From: Modestobacter lapidis
Lineage (GTDB): Bacteria; Actinomycetota; Actinomycetes; Mycobacteriales; Geodermatophilaceae
DNA length: 64,000 nt
NCBI GenBank assembly: GCA_019779905.1
Contig: JABAKE010000018.1
Coordinates: 25,887 to 89,886, forward strand
Direction: 5' to 3'
This document shows, one piece after another, positions 8,570 to 19,206 of this stretch; the first letter of the stretch is position 1; each line of letters opens with the position of its first letter. The position numbers were made by a program, and so were the translations under genes. The notes beneath the pieces were generated by a model. It did not search any database. It was not told where the DNA came from and saw only the letters and a program-made list of their open reading frames with translations.

Positions 8570-9373
8570 TCAGGCGGTGGCGACCAGGGTGGCGAAGACG
8601 ATCACGTTTTCCCGGTAGTCGCCGGTGTCCTCGTCGAAGCTGCCGCCGCAGGTGATCAGCCGTAGCCCGGCGGTGTCGATGTCGCCGTAGACGGCGTCGC
8701 CGGGGAACTCGTCCTTGTCGTGCTCCTCGACCCGGTCGACCCGGAAGATCGCGAGGGTGCCGTCGGCGCGGTGCACGACCACCTCGTCGCCGGGGAGGAG
8801 CTCGCGCAGGCCGTAGAAGGCCCCGGGCTTCCCGTCCCAGTCGACGTGGCCGGCCAGCACGGCCGGGCCGAGCTGCCCGGGGGTCGGGCTGCGGTCGTAC
8901 CAGCCGACCGGGTAGGCGCCGGGCGGCACCTCCATCGAGCCGTCGCGCGCCAGGCCGAGCGGCATCACGTCCGAGGTGACGCCGAGGGCCGGGAGCTGGA
9001 CCCGGACCGGCTCGCTGGCCGGGAGCGGGAGCACCAGGGCCGGCGCGGTGGCAGCCGCGGCCACCGGTGTCGCCGCGGGAACGGTGGCCGGCGCGGCCAC
9101 CACCACGACCGGGACGTCGAGGCGGCTGGGGCGCGGTGGGCCGGCGGGCAGCACGACGACGGCGGCCACCCCGGCGGCGGCGAGAACGACCGACGTCCCG
9201 GCCCACAGGCGCGCGGCGACCGGCCGGGGCGCCCGGTGCCGGGTGCGCCGCTGCGATGGATGCCGGGTGCGGTCGTAGCGGGTGATCCGCGGGGAGTCCG
9301 GGGACGGCACGCCGGGCGGCCGAGGTGGCGCCGACGGGAGCAACGGCGGGGGATAGGCGCCCCGGATGCGCAC
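8570..9373 (-). CDS. Class F-like sortase (transpeptidase)
   Basis: 267 residues. A proline-rich, basic cytoplasmic N-terminus is followed by one membrane anchor (VVLAAAGVAAVVVLPAG), an Ala/Pro linker and a sortase beta-barrel. The catalytic His is in VLAGHVDW, the Cys in LRLITCGG, and a candidate Arg in the final strand (DYRENVIVFA). The short catalytic domain and GHVDW/LITCGG motifs fit class F, typical of high-GC actinobacteria. The start is uncertain: GTG 9373 is used, while GTG 9436, ten nt after the upstream excalibur stop, is also in frame. Sits between two excalibur proteins that may be its substrates. Confidence 0.82.
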   Translation of the reverse strand: MRIRGAYPPPLLPSAPPRPPGVPSPDSPRITRYDRTRHPSQRRTRHRAPRPVAARLWAGTSVVLAAAGVAAVVVLPAGPPRPSRLDVPVVVVAAPATVPAATPVAAAATAPALVLPLPASEPVRVQLPALGVTSDVMPLGLARDGSMEVPPGAYPVGWYDRSPTPGQLGPAVLAGHVDWDGKPGAFYGLRELLPGDEVVVHRADGTLAIFRVDRVEEHDKDEFPGDAVYGDIDTAGLRLITCGGSFDEDTGDYRENVIVFATLVATA

Positions 9374-9446
9374 GGGATCACCCGCCGGGGTTCCGGGAAC
9401 ACCCGGGCGGGGCGCGCTGGGTGGGCGGTCGGGCACGGCCGGACGG

Positions 9447-9869
9447 TCAGGCCGCAGCGCGGGAGCTGCGCCGGGCGGCGACCGCGGCGCCGGCGGCCCC
9501 GGCGGCCCCGGCGAAGGCCAGCCCGCCGAGGGCGTAGCGGAGCGCGCCGCCCTCGACCTCGGTGCTGCCGTCGCCGGCGGCGACCGGGCCGGCCGGGCGG
9601 GTGGCCACTTGCGCCGTTCCGAACGCGGTGCTGTCCTCGGCGACCGCCGGCGCGCCGGCGGCGGCGGGGAGGGTCTCGCAGGCGGAGCCGTCGTCGTCGG
9701 TGTCCAGGCCGTTCGGGTCGTCCGGTGCGGCGATGAGCGCCGCCTGCGCCTCGGCCTGGGTGGCGAAGTCGCTGCAGTCGAGGTCGGCGGCGCCCGCCGT
9801 GCCGGGGAAGCCGAGGGACAGTGCCGCGGCGACGAGGACGCCGGCGGCTGCGGTGGTGCGACGACGCAT
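9447..9869 (-). CDS. Secreted excalibur-domain protein with sortase-like C-terminal tail (copy 2)
   Basis: 140 residues. Signal peptide ending GTAGAA, excalibur motif with [15 protein letters not shown], a variable linker, then [13 protein letters not shown] followed by an Ala-rich hydrophobic stretch and RRSSRAAA. It is a paralogue of 7152-7532; the conserved YALGGLAFA stretch plus basic tail is what one expects of a sorting signal, although LPXTG is absent. Known excalibur domains bind Ca2+ through DxDxDG. ATG 9869 is preceded by CAGGAG. Immediately upstream of the sortase gene on the same strand, so probably co-transcribed. Confidence 0.8.
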   Translation of the reverse strand: MRRRTTAAAGVLVAAALSLGFPGTAGAADLDCSDFATQAEAQAALIAAPDDPNGLDTDDDGSACETLPAAAGAPAVAEDSTAFGTAQVATRPAGPVAAGDGSTEVEGGALRYALGGLAFAGAAGAAGAAVAARRSSRAAA

Positions 9870-10080
9870 GAGGGGCTCCTGGGACGGGGGTGGCGCGTGG
9901 GACCACTGTGACGCCGGCGCCGTCCGATCGCGGGGTGCGACGACCAGCGTGTCGTGCTCACCCGGCGGGCGGGCGGTTGGCAGGTTCTGTGCCGGCCACG
10001 GTCGGGCGCCGGCGGTGGTACCGATTCGGCGGCGGGCGACCGATAGCTGGGCTGACCGACCCAGCGAGAGGAAGTCCTTC

Positions 10081-11616
10081 ATGAGCGCCCGCAAGCGTTC
10101 CTCCGGCGATCGGCTGGCGGTGCTCGCCGGTGCCAGGCTCGACCTCCTCGCGGTCGCCCCCGGCGCGCGCAGCAAGTTCGTCGCCCTCGGTGGCGTGCTG
10201 CTGAGCACCGGTGCCCTGGCCGCGCTGTCGGCCGCGTTCGCCGTCCACATGGCCCTGGGTGCGCCGTGGGCGGTGGCCGTGCTGATCGGCCTCGGCTGGG
10301 GCCTGGTGATCATCAACCTCGACCGGATGCTGCTGGTCGGCATGGGGCACGACTCGTCGTGGGTGCGGAACATCGGGCTGGCGGTGCCGCGGATCGCGCT
10401 GGCCGCCGTCCTCGGCACGGTCATCTCGACCCCGCTGACGCTGCAGGTCTTCGACAAGGAGATCGAGGCGACGATGGTGACCCTGCAGGCCGAGGCCGCG
10501 CAGGAGTTCACCACCGAGCTGAACGCCGACGCCCGGTACGCGCAGATCCCCACGCTGCAGCAGCGGGTCGCCGACGAGCAGGCCGTGATCGCCAGCGGCG
10601 GCATGACCGACCCGAACGCCGACCCCCGGGTCGGGACGGCGCAGGCCGAGCGGGACGCCCGGCAGGCCGCCTACGCGGCGGCCCAGGCGCGGGCGGCCGA
10701 ACTGAACGCCAAGGCCCAGTGCGAGCTCGACGGCACCTGCGGCTCCGGCGAGGCCGGCACCGGGGACGCCTACCTCGCGGCCGCGGCGGCGGCATCGCAG
10801 CAGGCGACGGTCACGGCGGCCGCCAAGGCCGACCTGGACGCCGCCGACGCCGAGCTGCGCGCGGCCCGCACCGAGGCCGGCGCGGCCGCCGAGGCCGCCG
10901 ACCGGCGCAGCGTCGCCCAGGCCGAGGCCGACATCGTCACCGACCAGGCCGAGCTCGCCCGGCTGACGGACGCGCGCAACGCCGAGCAGGCCGCCTTCGA
11001 GGCGGAGAACGGCGAGAGCAACGGCATCCTGGCCCGGCTGGAGGCGATGGACCGGCTGGCGGAGGACCGGCCGACGCTGGGCACCGCGCACCTGATGCTG
11101 TTCCTGCTGTTCCTGAGCATCGAGATCCTGCCGGTGCTGATGAAGGTGATGCTGAACTTCTCCCCGCCGACCGGCTACGACCGGATGGTCACCCTGCGGG
11201 AGGACGAGGAGGTCGAGGCCGAGGAGATCCGGCGCGAGGGCCGGCGGCGGGCGCAGCAGGCCCGGGCCGACCTCGTCGTCGCCGCCGAGACCGATCGGAT
11301 GGCGCGGGAGATCCTGGACCGGGAGATGGCCGCCCGCGACGAGGCGGCGCGCATCGCGGCCCGCCGGGCGCAGGCCGGCCCGCTCAGCCGGATGGCCCGC
11401 GGGCTGCGGGCCTGGACGATGGACGCGCTGCGCCCGTCCCGGGGAACCGGGCCGGAGCAGCCGGCCGAGGAGCTGGACCTGCGGGTGGACACCGGCGAGC
11501 TGGAGCGCCTGATGGCCGACGACCTCGGCCGGTTCGACGCCGCGGTCCGGCGGTCGGGCCGCCCCGAGGTCCCGGCCCCGCGGTCGACGCGCGAGGACGT
11601 GCTCGTCGAGGGCTGA
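10081..11616 (+). CDS. DUF4407-type membrane protein with long coiled coil
   Basis: 511 residues. Early hydrophobic helices (about residues 35-70 and 95-125), a large Ala/Glu-rich coiled-coil segment (about 135-325) with two cysteines (CELDGTC), another membrane helix ([20 protein letters not shown], about 340-360) and a charged cytoplasmic tail rich in Arg and Glu. This arrangement is that of DUF4407 proteins, whose function is not established. The coiled coil would lie on one side of the membrane between paired helices. ATG 10081 follows GAGAGGAAG. It stands alone between a divergent excalibur gene and a strong terminator. Confidence 0.78.
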   Translation: MSARKRSSGDRLAVLAGARLDLLAVAPGARSKFVALGGVLLSTGALAALSAAFAVHMALGAPWAVAVLIGLGWGLVIINLDRMLLVGMGHDSSWVRNIGLAVPRIALAAVLGTVISTPLTLQVFDKEIEATMVTLQAEAAQEFTTELNADARYAQIPTLQQRVADEQAVIASGGMTDPNADPRVGTAQAERDARQAAYAAAQARAAELNAKAQCELDGTCGSGEAGTGDAYLAAAAAASQQATVTAAAKADLDAADAELRAARTEAGAAAEAADRRSVAQAEADIVTDQAELARLTDARNAEQAAFEAENGESNGILARLEAMDRLAEDRPTLGTAHLMLFLLFLSIEILPVLMKVMLNFSPPTGYDRMVTLREDEEVEAEEIRREGRRRAQQARADLVVAAETDRMAREILDREMAARDEAARIAARRAQAGPLSRMARGLRAWTMDALRPSRGTGPEQPAEELDLRVDTGELERLMADDLGRFDAAVRRSGRPEVPAPRSTREDVLVEG

Positions 11617-11636
11617 CCTCTCCACCGCTGCAGACC

Positions 11637-11667
11637 CGCCCCCTCCCGCCTCGTGCGGGAGGGGGCG
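11637..11667 (+). terminator. Intrinsic-type terminator after the DUF4407 gene
   Basis: A perfect 13-bp stem (CGCCCCCTCCCGC / GCGGGAGGGGGCG) with a 5-nt loop starts 20 nt after the stop codon and is followed by TTCTGCGTTC. It also separates the gene from the convergent VapC. Confidence 0.85.
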
Positions 11668-11704
11668 TTCTGCGTTCGGCGCCCGCCGTGGCGCCGCGGT
11701 CGGG

Positions 11705-12133
11705 TCAGGCCTGTGTGTCGACGACATCCAGCCCCTCGGCTCGCCAGGCGGCGAGCAGGGTGCGGTCGCCGCTCACCGCGACGGTTCCCGGGCCGGCGAA
11801 GCTCAGCGCCGCGGCGCAGTGCACGGCGTCGAACCCCCGTAGCCGAAGCCGGCGGGCCAGTCCTGCCGCTCGATGGACCAACTCCTCGCCGATCTCGACG
11901 ACGTCGAACTGCGGCCAGATCTCGTCGAGACCGAGCGCGGCGCGGTCATGGGCTGCCTCCGTCAGGCGACCCATTCGCTCTGCTCTCGCCAGCGCGGCGG
12001 CTACCTCGACGTACAGGAGTCGGGAGGTCACGACGGCGTCTGCCAGCGACCACGCCCGCCGGCAGATCCCGACCCCTGGCTCATCGTCTACGAGCAGCGG
12101 GACCACCGCGGACGTGTCGAAGTAAGCGATCAA
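11705..12133 (-). CDS. vapC: PIN-domain ribonuclease toxin, VapC family (module 1)
   Basis: 142 residues, normal for VapC. PIN-domain acidic residues are visible: D6 (YFDTSAVVPLL), E43 (YVEVAAAL) and D102 (GFDAVHCAAAL), with a final acidic site in SGDRTLL. These coordinate Mg2+/Mn2+ in an RNase that usually cuts tRNA or rRNA. ATG 12133 overlaps the antitoxin stop by four bases (ATGA), the usual coupling in VapBC operons. Convergent with DUF4407 across a terminator. Confidence 0.9.
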   Translation of the reverse strand: MIAYFDTSAVVPLLVDDEPGVGICRRAWSLADAVVTSRLLYVEVAAALARAERMGRLTEAAHDRAALGLDEIWPQFDVVEIGEELVHRAAGLARRLRLRGFDAVHCAAALSFAGPGTVAVSGDRTLLAAWRAEGLDVVDTQA

Positions 12134-12387
12134 CCACGTTGCTCGGCGATCAACTCGGTCACCGAGCCGGAAGCGCGTACCGGTTCGGGCAGCGTCCGCT
12201 TCGTGCGTGTCGCCGGTTGAACGACGCCTTCGGCGATGAGCCGTTCGAGCGGGCTGGGTTGGTCGATGGGAACGATCCGGGCCACCGGTCGACCGTGATC
12301 GGTGACGGTCACCGTTCGACCGGCGCGGACGGTGGCCAGGTAGCGGCTCAAGCCGTCGCGCAGTTCGCGGACTCCTACCGATTCCAT
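12130..12387 (-). CDS. Phd/YefM-type antitoxin of VapC module 1
   Basis: 85 residues. The N-terminal half is a Phd/YefM DNA-binding fold (GVRELRDGLSRYLATVRAG, then TVTVTDHGRPVARIVP); the C-terminal half is a flexible toxin-neutralising tail (ERLIAEGVVQPA...). Antitoxins of this type bind their own promoter, with the toxin as co-repressor. ATG 12387 is preceded by GAGGGAG. The upstream region carries evenly spaced GTAGC/GCTAC sites. Overlaps VapC by 4 bp. Confidence 0.88.
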   Translation of the reverse strand: MESVGVRELRDGLSRYLATVRAGRTVTVTDHGRPVARIVPIDQPSPLERLIAEGVVQPATRTKRTLPEPVRASGSVTELIAEQRG

Positions 12388-12404
12388 TGCGGACGCTCCC
12401 TCAT

Positions 12405-12433
12405 GTAGCCATGTTCGCTACAATCATCGTAGC
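12405..12433 (-). promoter_or_regulatory. Candidate operator of TA module 1
   Basis: Reads GTAGC-N7-GCTAC-N7-GTAGC on the plus strand, three 5-bp sites at exact 12-bp spacing, 18-46 nt upstream of the antitoxin start. The alternating orientation forms two overlapping inverted repeats, fitting autoregulation by a Phd-like dimer. Confidence 0.6.
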
Positions 12434-12494
12434 CAGTTTACGGGGCCGTTGCTGCCGGGCTCGGGTGGTGCGCTTCCGGGCGCGACCTCCTAGT

Positions 12495-12511
12495 GTTGCG
12501 TGATGCGCAAC
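12495..12511. promoter_or_regulatory. IclR-type operator overlapping the regulator's own start
   Basis: Perfect palindrome GTTGCG-TGATG-CGCAAC spans the ATG of the IclR gene and abuts a -10-like TAGTGT at 12491-12496. The same 6-5-6 palindrome recurs at 13349-13365, so negative autoregulation is likely. Confidence 0.75.
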
Positions 12512-13267
12512 GACGAGGGCGGCGTCCAGCCGGTGCAGTCGGTGGACCGGGCGGTCGGGATCCTGGAGTTCCTGGCCCGGCGCGGGGACGCCGGGGTCAC
12601 CGAGATCGGCGTGGAACTGGGCGTGCACAAGTCCACCGCCTCGCGGCTGCTGGCGACGCTGGAGGCCCGGGGCCTGGTCGAGCAGTCGGGGGCGCGGGGC
12701 GCCTACCGGCTGGGCGCCGGGCTGATCCGGCTGGCCGGCGCCGGCGCCGCGCAGCTGGACGTCGCCCAGGCCGCCCGGGAGGTGTCCGCGGAACTGGCCG
12801 CCGAGCTGGGCGAGACGGTCAACATGGCCGTGCTGGACGAGGACGCGGCGATGAACGTGAGCCAGGCCCGGGGCAGCGCGGCGGTCGCCGTGCAGAACTG
12901 GGTCGGCCGGCGCACCCCGCTGCACGCCAGCTCCAGCGGCAAGGTGCTGCTGGCGTTCGCGCCGGACGCCGTCCGCCGGCGGGTCCTCGCGCGGCCGCTG
13001 GCGCGCTGCACCCCGGCCACGATCACCGACCGCCGGGTGCTCGACCGTGAGCTGGCCGAGGTCCGGGCACGCGGCTGGGCCGCGACGCAGGGCGAGCTGG
13101 AGGTCGGGCTGAACGGGGTGGCCGCTCCGGTGGTCACCGCGGGCGGGGAGCTGGTCGGCGCCATCAGCGTCTCCGGGCCGGCGTACCGGCTGGACGCCGC
13201 CCGCTTCGCCGCCGTGGCCGAGCGGGTGGTCGCCGCGGCCGGGAGCGCAGGCGCCGTGCTCGGCTGA
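12503..13267 (+). CDS. IclR-family transcriptional regulator of the betaine locus
   Basis: 254 residues. The N-terminal winged helix-turn-helix (VDRAVGILEFLARRG, then GVHKSTASRLLATLEARGLV) and the C-terminal IclR effector domain (HASSSGKVLLAF, GLNGVAAPVV, GAISVSGPAYRL) are complete. Neighbours suggest that it senses a betaine-related compound and controls the oxidase/oxygenase pair downstream. No Shine-Dalgarno precedes the start; the -10-like TAGTGT ends 6 nt before ATG 12503, so the mRNA is probably leaderless. GTG 12500 is an alternative. The palindrome over its start implies autoregulation. Confidence 0.88.
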   Translation: MRNDEGGVQPVQSVDRAVGILEFLARRGDAGVTEIGVELGVHKSTASRLLATLEARGLVEQSGARGAYRLGAGLIRLAGAGAAQLDVAQAAREVSAELAAELGETVNMAVLDEDAAMNVSQARGSAAVAVQNWVGRRTPLHASSSGKVLLAFAPDAVRRRVLARPLARCTPATITDRRVLDRELAEVRARGWAATQGELEVGLNGVAAPVVTAGGELVGAISVSGPAYRLDAARFAAVAERVVAAAGSAGAVLG

Positions 13268-15802
<2,535 letters not shown>

Positions 15803-15814
15803 GGGGGCACGGAC

Positions 15815-16951
15815 ATGACGACCTTCGCCTCCGCTGCGACGCCGGCGCCTGCGGCCAGCCTGATCCGCACGCTGCCGGGGCGGTACTACACCGACCCCGA
15901 CGTCTTCGCCCGCGAGCAGACCCGGGTGTTCGAGGAGATGTGGTGCTGCGCCGTCCGCAGTGACGACGTCGCCGATCCCGGGGCCTTCCGCCGGGTGCAG
16001 GTGGGCCGGGAGAGCGTGCTGGTGGTGCGCGGCCGGGACGGGCAGCTGCGGGCCTTCCTCAACGTCTGCCGGCACCGCGGGGCGCTGCTGTGCACCGAGG
16101 AGTCCGGGCAGGCGAAGCGGACGCTGAGCTGCCCGTACCACGCGTGGTCCTACGGGCTGGACGGAACGCTGGCGGGGGCGCCGAACCTGCGCAACATGCC
16201 GGACGTCGACCGGGTGGCCAACGGGCTGGTGCCGGTGCACCTGCGGGAGTGGCTCGGCTACGCCTGGCTGTGCCTGGCCGACGTGCCGCCGTCCTTCGAG
16301 CGCGACGTGCAGGGCGCGGTGACCGAGCGGCTGGGCGACCCGGCGGCGATCGAGGGCTACGGCGTCGAGCGGCTCGCGCTGGGACGGCGGATCCGGTACG
16401 ACGTGCACGCCAACTGGAAGCTCGTCGTCGAGAACTTCATGGAGTGCTACCACTGCGCGACGATCCACCCCGAGCTCACCGGCGTGGTGCCGGAGTTCGC
16501 CCGGGGGTACGCGGCGCAGTCGTTCGTCGGGCACGGGGCGGAGTTCGCCCCCGGCGCGCAGGGCTTCACCGTCGACGGGAGCGCGGGCTTCCCGGCGCTG
16601 CCGGGCGTGCGCGCCGATCAGGACCGCCGGTACTACGCGGCCACGATCAAGCCGACGGTGTTCCTCAACCTGGTGCCCGACCACGTGATCGTGTTGCGGA
16701 TGACGCCGCAGGCCGTCGACCGCACGCAGGTGGAGTGCGACTGGCTGTACGCGCCGGAGGTGGTTCTCTCCGGTGCGGACGTCGCCCGCTCGGTCGAGCT
16801 GTTCCACCGGGTCAACCAGCAGGACTTCGCCGCCTGCGAGCGCACCCAGCCGGGGATGAGCTCACGGGCGTACGCGAACGGTGGCGTGCTGGTGCCGGCC
16901 GAGCACCACCTGGGCGCCTTCCACGGCTGGGTGCGGGAGCGGATCGACTGA
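15815..16951 (+). CDS. Rieske non-heme iron oxygenase alpha subunit, glycine-betaine demethylase-like
   Basis: 378 residues. The Rieske 2Fe-2S motif CRHRGALLC...SCPYHAW lies at about residues 85-110, and the mononuclear iron site in ENFMECYHCATIHPEL (two His) with a later Asp (NQQDFAACE). GbcA-type enzymes use this chemistry to demethylate glycine betaine to dimethylglycine; stachydrine or carnitine oxygenases are close alternatives. It lies 12 nt after the dimethylglycine oxidase gene with GAGGGG as ribosome site. No GbcB-type ferredoxin reductase is nearby, so electrons must come from an unlinked partner. Confidence 0.82.
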   Translation: MTTFASAATPAPAASLIRTLPGRYYTDPDVFAREQTRVFEEMWCCAVRSDDVADPGAFRRVQVGRESVLVVRGRDGQLRAFLNVCRHRGALLCTEESGQAKRTLSCPYHAWSYGLDGTLAGAPNLRNMPDVDRVANGLVPVHLREWLGYAWLCLADVPPSFERDVQGAVTERLGDPAAIEGYGVERLALGRRIRYDVHANWKLVVENFMECYHCATIHPELTGVVPEFARGYAAQSFVGHGAEFAPGAQGFTVDGSAGFPALPGVRADQDRRYYAATIKPTVFLNLVPDHVIVLRMTPQAVDRTQVECDWLYAPEVVLSGADVARSVELFHRVNQQDFAACERTQPGMSSRAYANGGVLVPAEHHLGAFHGWVRERID

Positions 16952-16961
16952 GGAGGCGGGC

Positions 16962-17354
16962 TCACACGAGGAGAACGCGGAGGTCGCTGATCTCCGCCAG
17001 CGCGGTGTGGTCGGAATCCTGGCTCACCAGCGGAACGCCGTGCGCCAGCGCCGTGGCCGCAATCCAGGTGTCGTTGACGTTCACCCGTCGGCCGGCGCGC
17101 GCCAGCTCGAGACGGAGGTGCGCCCAGTGATCGGCGACGGCGGCATCGATCGGTAGGGGATTGAGGTCGACGACGGCTTGCAGCGTGGTCAGGCGACGGG
17201 AGCGCACCGCGATGTCGGATGCGGCGAGCACCCCCGCGCGGAGCTCGGCGTAGCTGATGATCGAGACCGCGACCTCGTCCGGGAGCGCGGCGGCATTGAG
17301 CCCGCGGCCCTCCCGGGCGATGAAGACGCTGGTGTCCAGCAGCCCACGGGTCAC
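16962..17354 (-). CDS. vapC: PIN-domain ribonuclease toxin, VapC family (module 2)
   Basis: 130 residues. PIN-domain landmarks: LLDTSVFIAREG (D7), SYAELRAG, NVNDTWIAATALAHGVPLVSQDSDH. The active-site acids and the C-terminal AxxHGVPLVSxDxDF-like segment fit VapC. GTG 17354 overlaps the antitoxin stop as GTGA. Distinct from module 1 (little similarity outside the PIN core). It converges on the Rieske gene with only 10 nt between, so the two TA modules bracket the betaine locus on opposite sides. Confidence 0.88.
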   Translation of the reverse strand: MTRGLLDTSVFIAREGRGLNAAALPDEVAVSIISYAELRAGVLAASDIAVRSRRLTTLQAVVDLNPLPIDAAVADHWAHLRLELARAGRRVNVNDTWIAATALAHGVPLVSQDSDHTALAEISDLRVLLV

Positions 17355-17605
17355 CGCAGTGGACCGAGCTCGGATGTGTCGCCGGCCAGCGCCCGCAGTT
17401 CGGCCGCCAGGGCCGTATCCGCCTGGATCTCTGGGAGCCGCGACAGCAGCACCGCCTTGGGTGTCCAGTGCGAGCGCCGCGTACGGAGTGGACCGAGCTC
17501 GGCGACCGCCTCTCCGTTCACCGTGATCTCCAGCGCCTCCCCGGCGGCCGCCCGGCGCAGCACGCCGGCGGTGTCGTTGCGCAGGTCCCTGGACGCCACT
17601 CTCAT
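17351..17605 (-). CDS. Phd-type antitoxin of VapC module 2
   Basis: 84 residues. MRVASRDLRNDTAGVLRRAAAGEALEITVNGEAVAELGPL is a Phd/YefM-type DNA-binding half; the remaining 40 residues form the toxin-binding tail. A longer upstream frame exists but has no family similarity. The ATG at 17605 lies 7 nt after a -10-like TACAGT on the minus strand, without a Shine-Dalgarno, so the message may be leaderless. Direct repeats TGCTACA lie over the promoter. Confidence 0.85.
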   Translation of the reverse strand: MRVASRDLRNDTAGVLRRAAAGEALEITVNGEAVAELGPLRTRRSHWTPKAVLLSRLPEIQADTALAAELRALAGDTSELGPLR

Positions 17606-17614
17606 GACTACGAC

Positions 17615-17632
17615 TGTAGCAATGTTGTAGCA
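17615..17632 (-). promoter_or_regulatory. Candidate operator/promoter of TA module 2
   Basis: Two direct copies of TGCTACA (minus strand) separated by 4 nt, an 11-bp period, immediately upstream of the antitoxin. The proximal copy contains the -10-like TACAGT. The GCTAC core is the same as in the TA module 1 operator. Confidence 0.55.
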
Positions 17633-17892
17633 GTCCGGGGTTCGCGCGACGGTCCGGTAACTCACGACCGGACGAACCGACAGGCGGGCGCGGTGCCCGG
17701 CGCGCGCGTCAGTGGCGCTGCGTGTCGTTTCCGTCGCGCACCTGACTTGTATATGAGAAGGCACTTTCCTTCATCGAATACATATCAGAGGAGGCGCTTT
17801 CCAGTATTGGACACACCGGCGGCGTCCCACCACGCTTCGGGGATGGACGTCTTCCAGAGGTGCGGCGTCGCCGGACGAGTGTCGGAGGTCTG
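17633..17892 (+). promoter_or_regulatory. Upstream region of the LIV-type importer operon with candidate LysR site
   Basis: This 260-nt gap is AT-rich for the genome around 17745-17812. It contains CATATCA-N16-GTATTGGAC at 17781-17812, which recurs with a 15-nt gap at 22776-22806 beside the LysR gene. An imperfect direct repeat (ATATGAGAAGGCACTTTCC / ATATCAGAGGAGGCGCTTTCC) covers 17752-17800. Likely the operon's activator-controlled promoter. Confidence 0.6.
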
Positions 17893-19206
17893 GTGGCTGC
17901 CCTGACCGGAGCGCCCACCCGGGTCCGTGCCCGCCGTCGACGGGGGCCGGCGTGGGCCATCGCGGTCCTGTGCGCGGTCGCTGCAGCGCTGGCCTGCCTG
18001 CTGGTGGACGCGTCGCCGGCCCTGGCTGCCGGGGAGGTCGTCCAGGGCCGGCTCGTCGACGCCGAGGACCAGCCGGTCCCGGACGTGGAGGTCACGCTCA
18101 GCCAGGACGGCGACGAGGTCGCCTCCGTGACCAGCGGTGCGGACGGGCGCTGGGAGATCCCGGTGCCGGCTCCCGGCACCTACGAGGTGAGCCTCGACGA
18201 AGAGTCGCTGCCGGACGGGATCAGCCTCCGGGAGGGCGCCGAGGCCAGCCGGGAGGTGACCGTCGACCCGGGCGGCCTCCGCAACGTCCTGTTCCCACTG
18301 GGCCAGGTGGAGACCTCGGGATCCGGCCTCGGCGCCGCACTGGCCCAGGCGACGCTGGACGGCCTGCTGCTCGGTGCGCTCATCGGAATCACCGCGATCG
18401 GCCTCTCGCTCATCTTCGGCACGACCGGCTTGATCAACTTCGCGCACGGCGAGCTGGTCACCGTGGGGGCGGTGGTCGCCTTCGGGTTGAACGCCGCCGG
18501 GCTGCACATCGTGCTGGCCGCCCTGGTGGCCATCCCGGTCGTCGCCGCGCTGGCCGGCGGCAGCGAGTTGGTGCTGTGGCGCCCGATGCGGCGGCGGCGG
18601 GCCAGCCAGGTCTCGATGTTCATCGCGACGATCGGGCTCGCCCTGCTGCTGCGCCAGGTCGTCCTGGTCGTCTACGGGGGCAACCCGCGGTCCTACGAGC
18701 AGTACGGGCTGCAGCAGGTCTGGGAGTGGGGTCCGCTGAGCATCACCCCGCGGGACGCATCGATCCTGGGCATCGCGCTGCTGGTGCTGGTGCTGGTCGG
18801 GCTGACGCTCACCCGCAGCCGACTGGGCACGGCCGTCCGGTCGGTCTCGGACAACCGCGCGCTCGCGGGGTGCTCGGGGATCAACGTGGACCGCGTGGTG
18901 TTCCAGGTGTGGCTCGCCGGCGGTGGGCTGGCCGCGCTCGGCGGTGTGCTCTACGGCCTGAGCCAGGCGGTGACCTGGAACATGGGCTTCAACCTGCTGC
19001 TGCTGATGTTCGCCGGGGTCATCCTCGGCGGATTGGGCACCGCGTTCGGTGCCGTGGTGGGGAGCCTCGTCGTCGGCCTGCTCGCCCAGCTGAGCACCGT
19101 CTTCTTCGACAGCGAGCTGCAGACCGTGTGGGCGCTGCTGCTGCTGATCCTGGTCCTGCTCGTGCGGCCCCAGGGGCTGCTCGGTCTGCGCGAGAGGGTG
19201 GGCTGA
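17893..19206 (+). CDS. livH: LIV-type ABC permease (LivH) fused to an N-terminal secreted beta-sandwich domain
   Basis: 437 residues, about 145 longer than usual LivH. Residues from about 150 are a standard inner-membrane LIV permease (GLSLIFGTTGLINFAHGELVTVGA; GLGTAFGAVVGSLVVGLLAQL). The extension has a signal peptide (AIAVLCAVAAALACLLVDASPALAA) and a carboxypeptidase-regulatory/SdrB-like domain (VVQGRLVDAEDQPVPDVEVTL... TSGADGRWEIPVPAPGTYEVSL), which would lie outside the membrane. GTG 17893 has GGAGG upstream; GTG 17860 is an alternative. The stop overlaps LivM by one base (TGATG). The extension may help dock a binding protein or substrate. Confidence 0.85.
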   Translation: MAALTGAPTRVRARRRRGPAWAIAVLCAVAAALACLLVDASPALAAGEVVQGRLVDAEDQPVPDVEVTLSQDGDEVASVTSGADGRWEIPVPAPGTYEVSLDEESLPDGISLREGAEASREVTVDPGGLRNVLFPLGQVETSGSGLGAALAQATLDGLLLGALIGITAIGLSLIFGTTGLINFAHGELVTVGAVVAFGLNAAGLHIVLAALVAIPVVAALAGGSELVLWRPMRRRRASQVSMFIATIGLALLLRQVVLVVYGGNPRSYEQYGLQQVWEWGPLSITPRDASILGIALLVLVLVGLTLTRSRLGTAVRSVSDNRALAGCSGINVDRVVFQVWLAGGGLAALGGVLYGLSQAVTWNMGFNLLLLMFAGVILGGLGTAFGAVVGSLVVGLLAQLSTVFFDSELQTVWALLLLILVLLVRPQGLLGLRERVG

